Shown: in pieces, positions 26,357-34,852 of the stretch
Layout: each line of letters starts with the position of its first letter
Position numbering within the stretch: the first letter of the stretch is position 1
NCBI GenBank assembly: GCA_964347615.1
Contig: CAYFZO010000008.1
Location: forward strand, 11,138 to 75,137
DNA length: 64,000 nt
DNA from: CAYFZO01 sp964347615
Lineage (GTDB): Bacteria > Pseudomonadota > Gammaproteobacteria > Poriferisulfidales > Oxydemutatoraceae
Direction: 5' to 3'
The notes under the pieces: generated by a model
What the model was told of the DNA's origin: nothing
What the model saw: only the letters and a program-made list of their open reading frames with translations
Database searches by the model: none
Position numbers and translations under genes: made by a program

Positions 26357-26971
26357 ATGGAATGCCCAAGTTGCGGTTCGCTCGGGAGCTCGGTTGTAGA
26401 TTCGCGCTACAAGAGTGAGAGCAAGCAGAAGCGACGCAAGAGGAAATGCAAGTCGTGCGGCAAAGCGTTCATGACGCTCGAGCAACTCGAGGTCAGTCCG
26501 ATCCAGCGGGTGCGGGTGATCAAGCGCGACGGGCGCCGCGAAGCTTTCAGCAGCGAGAAACTCAGGAAAGGCGTGCAGCTGGCGATCGCCAAACGCCCGA
26601 TCAGCACCGAGAGGGTCGACTATCTGGTCCAAGACGTGGGTCGGCGCCTGGTGAAGACCGGCAGGGCGGAGTTCGAAACCAATTACATCGGCGAGATGGT
26701 GATGCGTCTGCTCATCAGGCTCGACCGCGTCGCCTACATCCGCTTCGCCTCGGTGTACCGCAATTTCAGGGAGGTCGGCTTGTTCAGACGGACGATCGAG
26801 CACGCGGAGAAAGGCGCGCACCCGAAAGCGCCCGACGCGCAAGGCAGGTTTCCTTTTGCCGAACCGCAGCCCGAGTCGAACCGGCCGGTTTTGAGCAAAG
26901 GCAGATCGGGCAAACGGAAGTCGAAGCGGACTAGGTCAAGCAAGTCGAAACCGCGCGGCGCCAAGACCTGA
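26357..26971 (+). CDS. nrdR: NrdR-type transcriptional repressor with basic tail
   Basis: NrdR represses ribonucleotide reductase genes in response to the dATP/ATP ratio. The first ~150 residues fit: a zinc ribbon with MECPSCG and CKSCGKAFMTLEQLE, then the ATP-cone (VIKRDGRREAFSSEKLRKGV through RFASVYRNF). The family is normally about 150 aa; this protein has 204, the extra ~55 residues being rich in Lys, Arg, Ser and Pro. The zinc-ribbon arginine patch is KQKRRKRK. It follows glyA by 27 bp and precedes ribD, the usual place. Confidence 0.88.
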   Translation: MECPSCGSLGSSVVDSRYKSESKQKRRKRKCKSCGKAFMTLEQLEVSPIQRVRVIKRDGRREAFSSEKLRKGVQLAIAKRPISTERVDYLVQDVGRRLVKTGRAEFETNYIGEMVMRLLIRLDRVAYIRFASVYRNFREVGLFRRTIEHAEKGAHPKAPDAQGRFPFAEPQPESNRPVLSKGRSGKRKSKRTRSSKSKPRGAKT

Positions 26972-27094
26972 CGCGAAGAGCCGCGTGAGAAGCGCGCCGC
27001 CAGGTGCGTCCGCGTTGCAAGCGTCAACCGGCAGCCGTCTTCTTGCGGCGGGGCGGGCTAAAATCCCGCCGTTCAATCTCAGCGGGCATTACGG

Positions 27095-28222
27095 ATGGCG
27101 GCAATGGCGACCGATTCACGCGAAGACGCGCACTACATGGCAAGGGCGTTGCAACTTGCCCGCCGTGGTCTCTATACCGCGGCGCCGAACCCTTGCGTCG
27201 GTTGTGTCATCGTCAACGGTGGGCGGGTCGTCGGCGAAGGGTGGCACGCGAGGGCCGGTGAAGCGCACGCCGAAGCCGCGGCGCTCGAGCAGGCGGGTTC
27301 CGCCGCGCGTGGGGCGACCGTCTATGTCACGCTCGAGCCGTGCACGCACCACGGACGCACGCCGCCTTGCGGCAACGCGTTGATTGCCGCGGGCGTTGCG
27401 CGCGTCGTCGCGGCGGCGCGCGATCCGAACCCGGAAGTTTCGGGCGGCGGCGTCGAAGCGCTTGAGGCTGCCGGCGTCGAGACCGAGGTCGGCGTCTGTG
27501 AGGCTCAGGCACGTGAGCTGAACTTCGGCTTCTTCACGCGCGTACGGCTCAAGCGTCCGTGGGTGCGGATCAAATGGGGCATGAGTCTCGACGGTCGGGT
27601 TACGGCGGCCGGGAGAAAAGGGGAATGGATTACCTGCGACGCCTCGCGCCGGGACGTGCAGTTTCAACGGGCGCGTTGCGGCGCGTTGATGACCGGCGCC
27701 GGCACGGTGCTTGCCGACGACCCGCGCTTGAACCTTCGTTTGAGCAGCGAGGAATTGGGGCACGAAGGCGAAGTGCGTCGTCCCTTGCGCGTGGTGGTCG
27801 ACGGCGCTTTACGTACCTCGCCTTCGGCGCAGGTTTATCGCTTGCCCGGGCAGGTGCTGCTTGCGTGCCGCGAAGACGTGCCCCTCAAGCCGGGGTTTGA
27901 GGACGCGGGGGTCGAAGTGCGCCGTTTTGCGCGTGAGGGGGAACACCTGGCGCCGGCGCCGTTGCTTGAACACCTTGCCGAGCGCGGGGTCAACGAAGTG
28001 CAGGTCGAAGCTGGCCCGGGTCTGTGCGGTGCGCTGATCGAACGGGGGTTGTATGATGAGATTTTGCTGTACGTTGCACCGTGCCTGCTCGGCGGCGCCG
28101 GCTTGCCGCCCGCCGCACTGGGAGGCGTCGTCTCGGTCGAGCAGCGCGAGGCGCTGAGATGGTGCGACGTGCGCAAGGTCGGAGACGACCTGAGGATACT
28201 GATGCGCAAGGAGGAAACCTGA
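27095..28222 (+). CDS. ribD: Bifunctional riboflavin deaminase-reductase
   Basis: This 375-residue enzyme carries out deamination and reduction of the pyrimidine intermediate in riboflavin synthesis. The N-terminal cytidine-deaminase-type domain has the zinc site HAEAAAL and EPCTHHGRTPPCG (about residues 50-90). The C-terminal reductase domain begins near RPWVRIKWGMSLDGRV and includes DDPRLNLR. Length is typical (E. coli 367). ATG at 27095 or 27104 could be the start. It opens the ribD-(HslV-like)-ribE-ribBA-ribH run, whose genes are 1-10 bp apart or overlap. Confidence 0.96.
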   Translation: MAAMATDSREDAHYMARALQLARRGLYTAAPNPCVGCVIVNGGRVVGEGWHARAGEAHAEAAALEQAGSAARGATVYVTLEPCTHHGRTPPCGNALIAAGVARVVAAARDPNPEVSGGGVEALEAAGVETEVGVCEAQARELNFGFFTRVRLKRPWVRIKWGMSLDGRVTAAGRKGEWITCDASRRDVQFQRARCGALMTGAGTVLADDPRLNLRLSSEELGHEGEVRRPLRVVVDGALRTSPSAQVYRLPGQVLLACREDVPLKPGFEDAGVEVRRFAREGEHLAPAPLLEHLAERGVNEVQVEAGPGLCGALIERGLYDEILLYVAPCLLGGAGLPPAALGGVVSVEQREALRWCDVRKVGDDLRILMRKEET

Positions 28223-28223
28223 A

Positions 28224-28793
28224 ATGTCAACCATAGTGATAGCCAAGAAAGACGAGGTTGCGAGCATCGCGGCCGACACGCTGACGAGTTTCGGCGAACT
28301 GCGCCAGCATTCGCGCTACGAGGAGAACGGCGACAAGATATTCTTCGACGGGGACAACTATATCGGTATCGTCGGCAGCGCCGCGCACGAATTGGTCATG
28401 CGAAGCCTCCTGAGCAGGTGCGACTACGATTTCAGCTCGCGCGAAAGCATCTTCGAGTCGTTGCGCAGGATGCATCCGCTGCTCAAGGACGATTACTTCC
28501 TCAACCCCAAGGAGGAAAGCGATGACCCGTACGAGTCGAGCCGCATAGACGCGCTGATCGTCAACCGCAGGGGTATCTTCGGGGTGTTCTCGCTGCGCGA
28601 GGTGTTCGAGTACTCCAGGTTCTGGGCAATCGGGTCGGGCGGTGATTTTGCCCTGGGCGCGATGTTCGCGCTCTACGCCCGTAGCGACTTGGACGCCGAG
28701 CAGATCGCCCGTGGAGGCGTCGAGGCGGGCGTGGAGTTCAACAACGCCAGCGCACCGCCGATCACCTCTTATTCGGTCGAGCTCGACCTCTGA
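28224..28793 (+). CDS. HslV-like Ntn-hydrolase family protein
   Basis: This 189-residue protein resembles the proteasome/HslV fold. The N-terminus MSTIVIAKKDEVASIAADT parallels the HslV pattern (T-T-I-V..., then A-x-D), KIFFDG follows where HslV has its conserved lysine, and RFWAIGSGGDFALGAMFALY matches the Gly-rich strand-helix of beta subunits. The residue after the initiator Met is Ser rather than Thr, so the presumed N-terminal nucleophile would be Ser2. The gene starts one base after the ribD stop and ends seven bases before ribE. Peptidase activity and substrate are unproven, and no partner ATPase is encoded nearby. Confidence 0.7.
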   Translation: MSTIVIAKKDEVASIAADTLTSFGELRQHSRYEENGDKIFFDGDNYIGIVGSAAHELVMRSLLSRCDYDFSSRESIFESLRRMHPLLKDDYFLNPKEESDDPYESSRIDALIVNRRGIFGVFSLREVFEYSRFWAIGSGGDFALGAMFALYARSDLDAEQIARGGVEAGVEFNNASAPPITSYSVELDL

Positions 28794-28800
28794 AGAGCCG

Positions 28801-29397
28801 GTGTTCACGGGCATCGTCGAGACGCTTGGCCGCGTCGTGCAGCTTGAGCGCAGCGGCGGCGACGCGAGCCTGTCCGTCGAGGCCGGCGAGGAGTTCATCA
28901 AGACCCTTGAACCCGGCGCGAGCGTACTGGTCGCCGGCGTGTGCCTGACCGCAACACGCCTGGAGGAAAAATCGTTCACGGCGGACGTGTCTTCCGAGAC
29001 TCTGGCGTGCACCACGCTCGGCGGCTGGCGCGAAGGCGAGGCGGTCAATCTGGAACGCGCGCTGCGGTTCGGCGACTCGGTCGACGGCCATCTCGTCAGC
29101 GGTCACGTCGACGCGGTCGCACGGGTCGTTGCGCGGGTGAGCGAAGCCCGCAGCGAGCGTTTCGAGATCGAGGCGCCGGCGGCGCTCGCCGGGTTGATTG
29201 CACCCAAGGGCGCGGTTTGCCTCGACGGCGTGAGCCTGACCGTCAACGACGCGTCCTCGGTGAAATTCAACGTCAATATCATCCCCCATACGCTTGAAAA
29301 CACGACGTTTTCGTCGAGACGCCCCGGAGACGGGGTCAACCTGGAGGTGGACTTGCTCGCGCGCTACATCGAGCGCTGCCTCGCCCGCCGCGGCTGA
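28801..29397 (+). CDS. ribE: Riboflavin synthase alpha subunit
   Basis: This 198-residue enzyme dismutates two 6,7-dimethyl-8-ribityllumazines to riboflavin. The GTG start at 28801 gives the invariant N-terminus MFTGIVE. The two homologous beta-barrel halves are visible: GVCLTATRLE in the first and GAVCLDGVSLTVND in the second, with GDSVDGHLVSGHVD between. It is positioned directly after the HslV-like gene and nine bases before ribBA. Confidence 0.96.
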   Translation: MFTGIVETLGRVVQLERSGGDASLSVEAGEEFIKTLEPGASVLVAGVCLTATRLEEKSFTADVSSETLACTTLGGWREGEAVNLERALRFGDSVDGHLVSGHVDAVARVVARVSEARSERFEIEAPAALAGLIAPKGAVCLDGVSLTVNDASSVKFNVNIIPHTLENTTFSSRRPGDGVNLEVDLLARYIERCLARRG

Positions 29398-29405
29398 GGT
29401 TTGCG

Positions 29406-30497
29406 ATGCCGATCTCAAGCGTCGAAGAGATTGTCGCCGACGTCCGCGCCGGGCGCACCGTCATCATCGTCGACGACGAAGGCCGGGAGAACGAAGGCGA
29501 CTTGATCGTCGCCGCCGAGAAGATCACGCCCGAAGCGATGAACTTCATGAGCAAGTACGGGCGCGGCTTGATTTGCCTGACGTTGACCCGCGAACGTTGC
29601 GTCCAGCTGGATCTGCCGCTGATGGTCAGCGACACCGACAACCGCCTCGCGACGAACTTCACGATTTCGATAGACGCGCGCGAAGGCGTGACCACCGGCA
29701 TCTCGGCGCAGGACCGCGCACATACGATACGCGTCGCGGTCGCGGCGGCGGCGATCCCTTCCGACATCACCCGCCCCGGGCACATATTCCCCCTGATGGC
29801 CCAGCCCGGCGGGGTGCTGACCCGCGCCGGGCATACCGAAGCCGGGTGCGACCTGACCGCGCTCGCGGGGCTTGAGCCCGCCGCGGTCATCGTCGAGATA
29901 CTGAACGACGACGGCAGCATGGCACGGCGCGACGACGTCGAGGTCTTCGCCGCCGAACACGACCTGAAAATCGGCACGATCGAGAACCTGATCGCTTACC
30001 GTCTCGAACGCGAACGCACGGTCGTTTTCGTCAAGCGGGAACGCATGAAGACCGCCTACGGCGAATTCATGATGCACGTCTACGAGGACACCGTGAACCG
30101 CACCACGCACCTCGCGCTGAGCTGCGGTGAGATTCGCCGCGACGAGCCGTCGCTGGTGCGCGTGCACGTCGAGAACACCTTGAGCGACACCCTCGGCGCT
30201 TCCAGCCGTTCCTGGCCTCTGGCCGACGCGCTGCGGAGAATCGTCGCCGAAGGCAGGGGGGTCGCGGTGGTGCTGCGGTTGCCCGAGAAATACGCGGGTC
30301 TGCAGAAACAGCTCGGGGAGATGCTGGGGCAACGGGACGACCGACCTCGCGGGACCGCGGACCGCTGGACGCTCGGCGTCGGCGGGCAGATACTCAACCA
30401 CCTCGGCGTCGGGCGCATGCGCCTGATGAGTTCGCCGCAGCGCTTTCACGGCCTCGGCGGGTTCGGCTTGTCGGTGGAGGAATACGTCAATGAGTGA
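29406..30497 (+). CDS. ribBA: DHBP synthase RibB with degenerate cyclohydrolase domain
   Basis: This 363-residue protein has an N-terminal 3,4-dihydroxy-2-butanone-4-phosphate synthase domain: VIIVDDEGRENEGDLIVAAE (about 19-38), the Cys region of GLICLTLTRERC, and GHTEAGCDLTALAGL. The second half aligns with GTP cyclohydrolase II in placement, but the zinc-binding cysteine cluster of active enzymes is absent (that stretch reads RVHVENTLSDTLGASS). It should therefore supply only the butanone phosphate, with a true RibA encoded elsewhere. Overlaps ribH by eight bases. Confidence 0.93.
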   Translation: MPISSVEEIVADVRAGRTVIIVDDEGRENEGDLIVAAEKITPEAMNFMSKYGRGLICLTLTRERCVQLDLPLMVSDTDNRLATNFTISIDAREGVTTGISAQDRAHTIRVAVAAAAIPSDITRPGHIFPLMAQPGGVLTRAGHTEAGCDLTALAGLEPAAVIVEILNDDGSMARRDDVEVFAAEHDLKIGTIENLIAYRLERERTVVFVKRERMKTAYGEFMMHVYEDTVNRTTHLALSCGEIRRDEPSLVRVHVENTLSDTLGASSRSWPLADALRRIVAEGRGVAVVLRLPEKYAGLQKQLGEMLGQRDDRPRGTADRWTLGVGGQILNHLGVGRMRLMSSPQRFHGLGGFGLSVEEYVNE

Positions 30498-31026
30498 AAA
30501 GCCGCATCACGCGGTCGAGGCGGTCGAGGTCATCGAAGGCGACCTCGACGGGAAACTCCTGCGGGTACGCATCGTCGCTTCGAAGTACAACCGCGAGATC
30601 GTCGACCGCCTGCTCGAAGGCGCGTTGAAAGCACTGCGCGACAACGGCGTGCGCGACAAGGACGTCCATATCGTGCGCGTGCCGGGGGCGTTCGAGATAC
30701 CGGTGGTGCTCAGGCGCGTACCGTTCAACGTTTCCAGCAACTCGATAACCTGCGACGCGCAGATTGCGCTCGGTTGCGTGATTCGCGGCGAGACCGCGCA
30801 TTTCGACCAGGTCGTCAATCAATGCAGCCGCGGCGTGATGAACGCGATGCTTGCGCTCGATATGCCGATCGGTTTCGGCGTGCTCGCGGTGGACGATATC
30901 GAGCAGGCGCGTGCGCGTTCGGGTGAGGTCTCGAACCGCGGTGAGGAAGCGGCGCTCGCGGTGCTCGAGACGGCCAAGGCGCTGAGAAAAATACGCGCTT
31001 ACCGTCGCTGGTCTCGCCATGAATAA
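30490..31026 (+). CDS. ribH: 6,7-dimethyl-8-ribityllumazine synthase
   Basis: This 178-residue lumazine synthase makes the substrate of riboflavin synthase. Motifs: IVASKYNREIVDRLLEGA, VRVPGAFEIP and ALGCVIRGETAHFD, with the catalytic histidine. It is slightly longer than usual because of a short insertion (FNVSSNSITCD) before the ALGCVI strand and a C-terminal tail. The start overlaps ribBA by eight bases, and nusB begins six bases after the stop region, so the riboflavin and nus genes are likely cotranscribed. Confidence 0.95.
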   Translation: MSEKPHHAVEAVEVIEGDLDGKLLRVRIVASKYNREIVDRLLEGALKALRDNGVRDKDVHIVRVPGAFEIPVVLRRVPFNVSSNSITCDAQIALGCVIRGETAHFDQVVNQCSRGVMNAMLALDMPIGFGVLAVDDIEQARARSGEVSNRGEEAALAVLETAKALRKIRAYRRWSRHE

Positions 31027-31031
31027 GCCTC

Positions 31032-31448
31032 ATGGATAAACCCACGGATAAACACCAGCACCTGCGTTCGCGGCAACGGGCGCGGCGGCTTGCGATGCAG
31101 GCGCTCTACCAGAAACAGGTAACGGATCTGGCCCTCGACGAGGTCGTCGAGCAGTTCCGTTGCGAGGAGTCGTTCGGCAAGGCCGACGCCGACTATTTCA
31201 CCCAGCTGCTGCGTGGCGGCGCCGAACACTCGGAGGAAATCAAGAGCAAGCTGAAAGAGATCGCAGGCTACGACCTCGATCAGGTGGACCCGGTCGAGCG
31301 CTCGATCCTGCTGAACGCCGCTTACGAAATCCTGTTCGTGCCCGACGTGGACAAGGCGGTCGCAATCACCGAGGCGGTGCACCTCGCGAAGAAGTTCGGC
31401 GCCGCCGAAGGCTACCGCTTCATCAACGGGGTGCTCGACAAGTTGTAA
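31032..31448 (+). CDS. nusB: Transcription antitermination factor NusB
   Basis: This 138-residue all-helical protein binds boxA RNA with NusE (S10) and supports rRNA antitermination. The N-terminal RSRQRARRLAMQALYQKQ is the arginine-rich RNA-binding segment. The ending VDPVERSILLNAAYEIL through AAEGYRFINGVLDKL matches the family. Length is typical (E. coli 139). Position ribH-nusB-thiL is standard in gammaproteobacteria. Confidence 0.96.
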   Translation: MDKPTDKHQHLRSRQRARRLAMQALYQKQVTDLALDEVVEQFRCEESFGKADADYFTQLLRGGAEHSEEIKSKLKEIAGYDLDQVDPVERSILLNAAYEILFVPDVDKAVAITEAVHLAKKFGAAEGYRFINGVLDKL

Positions 31449-31496
31449 GCGGGTTTGCGTCCGCCCGAAGAGAGGCGTTGAAGAAAGCGTCGCGCG

Positions 31497-32510
31497 ATGA
31501 ACGAGCAAGAATTGATCGAACGTTATTTCATGCGTCCCGCCGCCGAGGCGGGTGCGGCCTCGTCCGACGCCGGCGTCGTAGTCGGCATCGGTGACGACGC
31601 CGCGGTAATCGCTTGCGACGCCGGCACCGCGCGTCTGGTACTTACCGCCGACACTGTGGTTGAAGGGCGGCATTTCACCGCCGACGCCGCGCCTGCCGAC
31701 GTCGGGCACAAGGCGCTTGCGGTCGCGCTCAGCGACGTCGCCGCAATGGGGGCTTCGCCGCGGTGGGCGACGTTGTGCCTGAGCGTGCCTTCCGACGCCG
31801 CGGTCGAGCGCTGGATCGCGGCGTTCGCCCACGGCTTTTTCGCGTTGGCGAACCGATGGGGCGTCGCACTTGTCGGCGGCGATCTGGTGCAAGGCCCGCG
31901 TACGGTGTCGGTGCAGCTCAGTGGCGGCGTGGACGCTTCACGGGTCTTGTTGCGCTCGGGCGCACGCGCCGGCGACGGGGTGTATCTAACCGGCACGGTC
32001 GGCGACGCCGGTCTCGCCTGGCGCGCGGGAAAGGAATTGGCGGCGCTGGACGCGGCGCAAGCCGAAGCTTGCAAGGCGCGCCTGCATCGCCCGCAACCGC
32101 GGGTGGGTGAAGGGTTGGCCGTCGCCCGTTTCGCTTCGGCGGCGATCGACGTGTCCGACGGCTTGCTGCGTGATTTGTCTCGCCTTGCGCAAGCGAGCGA
32201 CGCGACGGTGCGGCTCGAGGTCGACCGGGTCCCGCTCGGCGACGCGTGCGCGAAGTTCTGTCGCCGACCGGAGGATTGGATCCAGCCATTGACCGGCGGA
32301 GACGACTACGAGCTGTTGTTCACGATGGACGACGAGCATGAGCCGACGTTGGAGCAGGCGCTCGGTGAACGGGGTTTGGTCTCGTGCACCCGCATCGGCG
32401 AAATCACCGCGCCGGGTGCGCAGCACCTGCGGTGCACTTTCGAGGGCGCCGAGTGGCCGTTGCCGTCGCGGCTGGGATTCGACCATTTTCAGCGCGAAGA
32501 AGGGCAATAA
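31497..32510 (+). CDS. thiL: Thiamine-monophosphate kinase
   Basis: This 337-residue enzyme phosphorylates thiamine monophosphate to the active diphosphate. The PurM-like fold shows GVVVGIGDDAAVI near the N-terminus, HFTADAAPADVGHKALAVAL, GVALVGGDLVQGP, and AIDVSDGLLRDL. QPLTGGDDYELLFT carries the second metal-binding aspartates. It lies 48 bp after nusB and is followed by an AT-rich gap with promoter-like sequence before pgpA. Confidence 0.95.
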   Translation: MNEQELIERYFMRPAAEAGAASSDAGVVVGIGDDAAVIACDAGTARLVLTADTVVEGRHFTADAAPADVGHKALAVALSDVAAMGASPRWATLCLSVPSDAAVERWIAAFAHGFFALANRWGVALVGGDLVQGPRTVSVQLSGGVDASRVLLRSGARAGDGVYLTGTVGDAGLAWRAGKELAALDAAQAEACKARLHRPQPRVGEGLAVARFASAAIDVSDGLLRDLSRLAQASDATVRLEVDRVPLGDACAKFCRRPEDWIQPLTGGDDYELLFTMDDEHEPTLEQALGERGLVSCTRIGEITAPGAQHLRCTFEGAEWPLPSRLGFDHFQREEGQ

Positions 32511-32554
32511 CGGCTATTTGCGCCTAAAAGTCGTTAATTTCTGTTATATTCTGC

Positions 32555-32580
32555 TATAATTCAATAAATCACTCTATAAT
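32555..32580 (+). promoter_or_regulatory. Two perfect -10 hexamers before pgpA
   Basis: The 95-bp thiL-pgpA gap is unusually AT-rich and contains TATAAT at 32555-32560 and again at 32575-32580. No good -35 box is visible at 16-18 bp from either (CGTTAA lies 17 bp before the first). The second hexamer is 25 bp before the pgpA start. Promoter activity is plausible, supported only by the hexamers. Confidence 0.4.
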
Positions 32581-32605
32581 CACCTAATTTCAAGACGGAT
32601 ACAGG

Positions 32606-33082
32606 ATGAAACCCTCGTTCAGGTTGTTGATTTCGGATCCGGCGCATTTCGTCGCGCTGGGGTTCGGTGCGGGCTTGGTGCCGGTGTTGCCGGGCACCGC
32701 GGGCTCGTTGCTCGGCCTGTTGCTGTTCCTTGCGCTGCGCGACCTGCCATGGCCCGTGTATCTCGGCTTGCTCGCCGGGGTGTTTGTCGTTGGTGCGTTG
32801 GCCGCGCACCGTTCGGCGCGCCTGATGGCGATCAAGGACCCGTCGTGCATCGTGATCGACGAGATTGCGGGGGTGCTGCTGGCGCTGTTCCTGTCGCCGG
32901 CGGGGTGGGTGTGGCCGCTTGTCGCGTTTGCCTTGTTCCGGCTGTTCGACGTTCTCAAGCCGTGGCCGGTCGGTCTCGCCGACCGGCGCGCGCAAGGCGG
33001 CTTCGGTATCATGCTCGACGATTTGCTCGCAGGAGGCTACGCGCTCGGCGGCGTACAGGTATTGAGCCGCCTGATTGCCTGA
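32606..33082 (+). CDS. pgpA: Phosphatidylglycerophosphatase A
   Basis: This 158-residue membrane phosphatase dephosphorylates phosphatidylglycerophosphate in phospholipid synthesis. The signature VPVLPGTAGSLLGLLLFL is followed by three further hydrophobic segments. The conserved acidic motif IVIDEIAGVLLALF and RLFDVLKPWPVGLADRR match the family. It follows thiL, as in most gammaproteobacteria, and precedes gltX by 39 bp. Confidence 0.94.
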   Translation: MKPSFRLLISDPAHFVALGFGAGLVPVLPGTAGSLLGLLLFLALRDLPWPVYLGLLAGVFVVGALAAHRSARLMAIKDPSCIVIDEIAGVLLALFLSPAGWVWPLVAFALFRLFDVLKPWPVGLADRRAQGGFGIMLDDLLAGGYALGGVQVLSRLIA

Positions 33083-33121
33083 CCGCGGCCCTCGAGCGTT
33101 CCTGATTTCGGCCGACTCAAG

Positions 33122-34522
33122 ATGACGATTCGCACTCGTTTCGCCCCAAGCCCGACCGGATACTTGCACGTCGGCGGCGCGCGCACAGCCTTGTTCGCGT
33201 GGCTTTACGCGCGCAAGCACCACGGCGAGTTCGTGTTGCGCATCGAGGACACCGACCGCGAGCGTTCGTCGCGCGTCGCGGGCGAAGCGATCATCGAAGA
33301 GCTTGCGTGGCTCGGGTTGAAGCACGACCTCGGGCCGTTCTACCAGAGCGAACGTCAGGATCGTTACCGCGTCGCGGTCGAGCGTCTGCTCGACGCAGGC
33401 AAGGCGTACCGTTGCTACTGTACGCGCGAGGAGCTCGACGCGTTGCGCGAGGAACAGCAGAAGCAGGGGCTCAAGCCGCGTTACGACGGGCGTTGCCGCG
33501 AGCGCAGGACGCCGCGTGCCGGGGTTGATCCGGTGGTGCGTTTCAAGGCGCCCGTCGAGGGTGTCGTCGCTTTCGACGATCTGGTGCACGGGCGCGTCGA
33601 AATCGCCAATTCGCAGCTCGACGACCTGGTGCTGCTGCGTTCGGACGGGACGCCGACCTACAATCTGAGCGTGGTGGTCGACGACGCCGAGATGGAGATC
33701 ACGCACGTCATCCGCGGCGACGACCACGTCAACAACACCCCGCGCCAGATTCACGTCCTGGAAGCGCTGGGCGCGCCGACGCCGCGCTACGCGCACCTGC
33801 CGATGATTCTCGACAAGGACGGTTCGAGGTTGTCGAAGCGCAGCGGCGCCTGTGCGGTGGGGCATTACCGCGACGAGGGTTACCTGCCGCAGGCGGTGTT
33901 GAATTACCTCGCGCGCCTCGGCTGGTCTTCGGGCGACCGGGAAATCTTCAGCTTGGACGAGATGATCTCCGAATTCTCGCTCGAAGCGGTCAACGTCTCG
34001 GCGGCGGCGTTGGATCCGGCGAAACTCAAGTGGCTGAACCAGCATTACCTCCAAACGTTGCCGGCGGCCGAACTTCTGCCCCGGTTCGAAGCCCAGCTGT
34101 CGCGTGCGGGTTTCAGCGGCTACGCCGAATCGTCGGCGCAGGCGTTCGACGCCTTGCGCACGCGCCATAAGACCTTGAAAGAGATGGCGGCGGGTGCGGC
34201 TTTCATCTACGGCGACGGCGGGGAGGACTTCGACGAGCAGGAAGCGGTGAAGCGGCTCAAGCCCGCCACCAAGCCGTTGCTTGAAGCGGTCGTGCAACGC
34301 CTTGAGACGCTTGATGCTTGGAATGAAGAGTCGGTCAACGCCGCGATCGAGGCGACGTTGGCCGAAGCGGGCGTCAAGATCGGCGGTCTGGGTCCGGCGT
34401 TGCGGTTTGCGGTCACCGGCGGTGCGGCGAGTCCGGCGCTGGCGACCACCGTTGCACTGGTCGGGCGCGACGCTTGCGTACGGCGCGTCAGGAAAGCGCT
34501 GGAGTGGATGTCGCGCCGGTGA
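33122..34522 (+). CDS. gltX: Glutamyl-tRNA synthetase
   Basis: This 466-residue class I aminoacyl-tRNA synthetase has the HIGH-type motif SPTGYLHVGGARTALF (about 9-24) and the KMSKS-type motif GSRLSKRSG (about 236-244). The IEDTDRERS segment follows the first motif, as expected. The length is typical of bacterial GltX. The last 69 bp lie inside a 299-bp tandem duplication; the second copy of this 3' end, just downstream, is non-functional. Confidence 0.97.
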   Translation: MTIRTRFAPSPTGYLHVGGARTALFAWLYARKHHGEFVLRIEDTDRERSSRVAGEAIIEELAWLGLKHDLGPFYQSERQDRYRVAVERLLDAGKAYRCYCTREELDALREEQQKQGLKPRYDGRCRERRTPRAGVDPVVRFKAPVEGVVAFDDLVHGRVEIANSQLDDLVLLRSDGTPTYNLSVVVDDAEMEITHVIRGDDHVNNTPRQIHVLEALGAPTPRYAHLPMILDKDGSRLSKRSGACAVGHYRDEGYLPQAVLNYLARLGWSSGDREIFSLDEMISEFSLEAVNVSAAALDPAKLKWLNQHYLQTLPAAELLPRFEAQLSRAGFSGYAESSAQAFDALRTRHKTLKEMAAGAAFIYGDGGEDFDEQEAVKRLKPATKPLLEAVVQRLETLDAWNEESVNAAIEATLAEAGVKIGGLGPALRFAVTGGAASPALATTVALVGRDACVRRVRKALEWMSRR

Positions 34523-34553
34523 ACGCCGGGCTGCTTCTCCGGGGGGCGTCGGT

Positions 34554-34752
34554 TCAGTTGGAAGTTTCGAGGGTCTCGGTTTCGAGCACGGTGATTTGCG
34601 CGAGCACCCCGAGCAACGGATAGTCGAGGTAGTACAGCTTGTTGTCGGTCATGACTTCCTTGAGCTTTATCAGCACCGTCTCGATTTCGAGCGAATCCTG
34701 CTCGACGGGTTCCGAGGCGGCGAAACCGGGTTCGTAAAGCAGGGTGATCTCC
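34554..34752 (-). pseudogene. Duplicated 3' fragment of csiV
   Basis: This minus-strand fragment encodes EITLLYEPGFAASEPVEQ and continues for about 47 codons to VLETETLETSN and a stop. It is the duplicated C-terminal end of the csiV-like gene next to it, lacking any start. It supplies the complete sequence for the part hidden by the assembly gap in the functional copy. Confidence 0.75.
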
Positions 34753-34852
34753 GCACTGGTCGGGTGCGACGCCTGCGTGCGGCGCGTCAGGAAAGCGCTG
34801 GAGTGGACGTCGCGCCGGTGAACGCCGGGCTGCTTCTTCAGGGCGCGTCCGT

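Noticed and set aside
26972..27094. FMN riboswitch upstream of ribD
   Set aside because: The 123-bp gap lacks the conserved FMN-aptamer boxes. Only a GC-rich hairpin around GGCGGGCTAAAATCCCGCC is visible.
32561..34297. 578-codon minus-strand frame opposite pgpA and gltX
   Set aside because: It spans two well-supported genes on the other strand, with low-complexity Arg-rich content.
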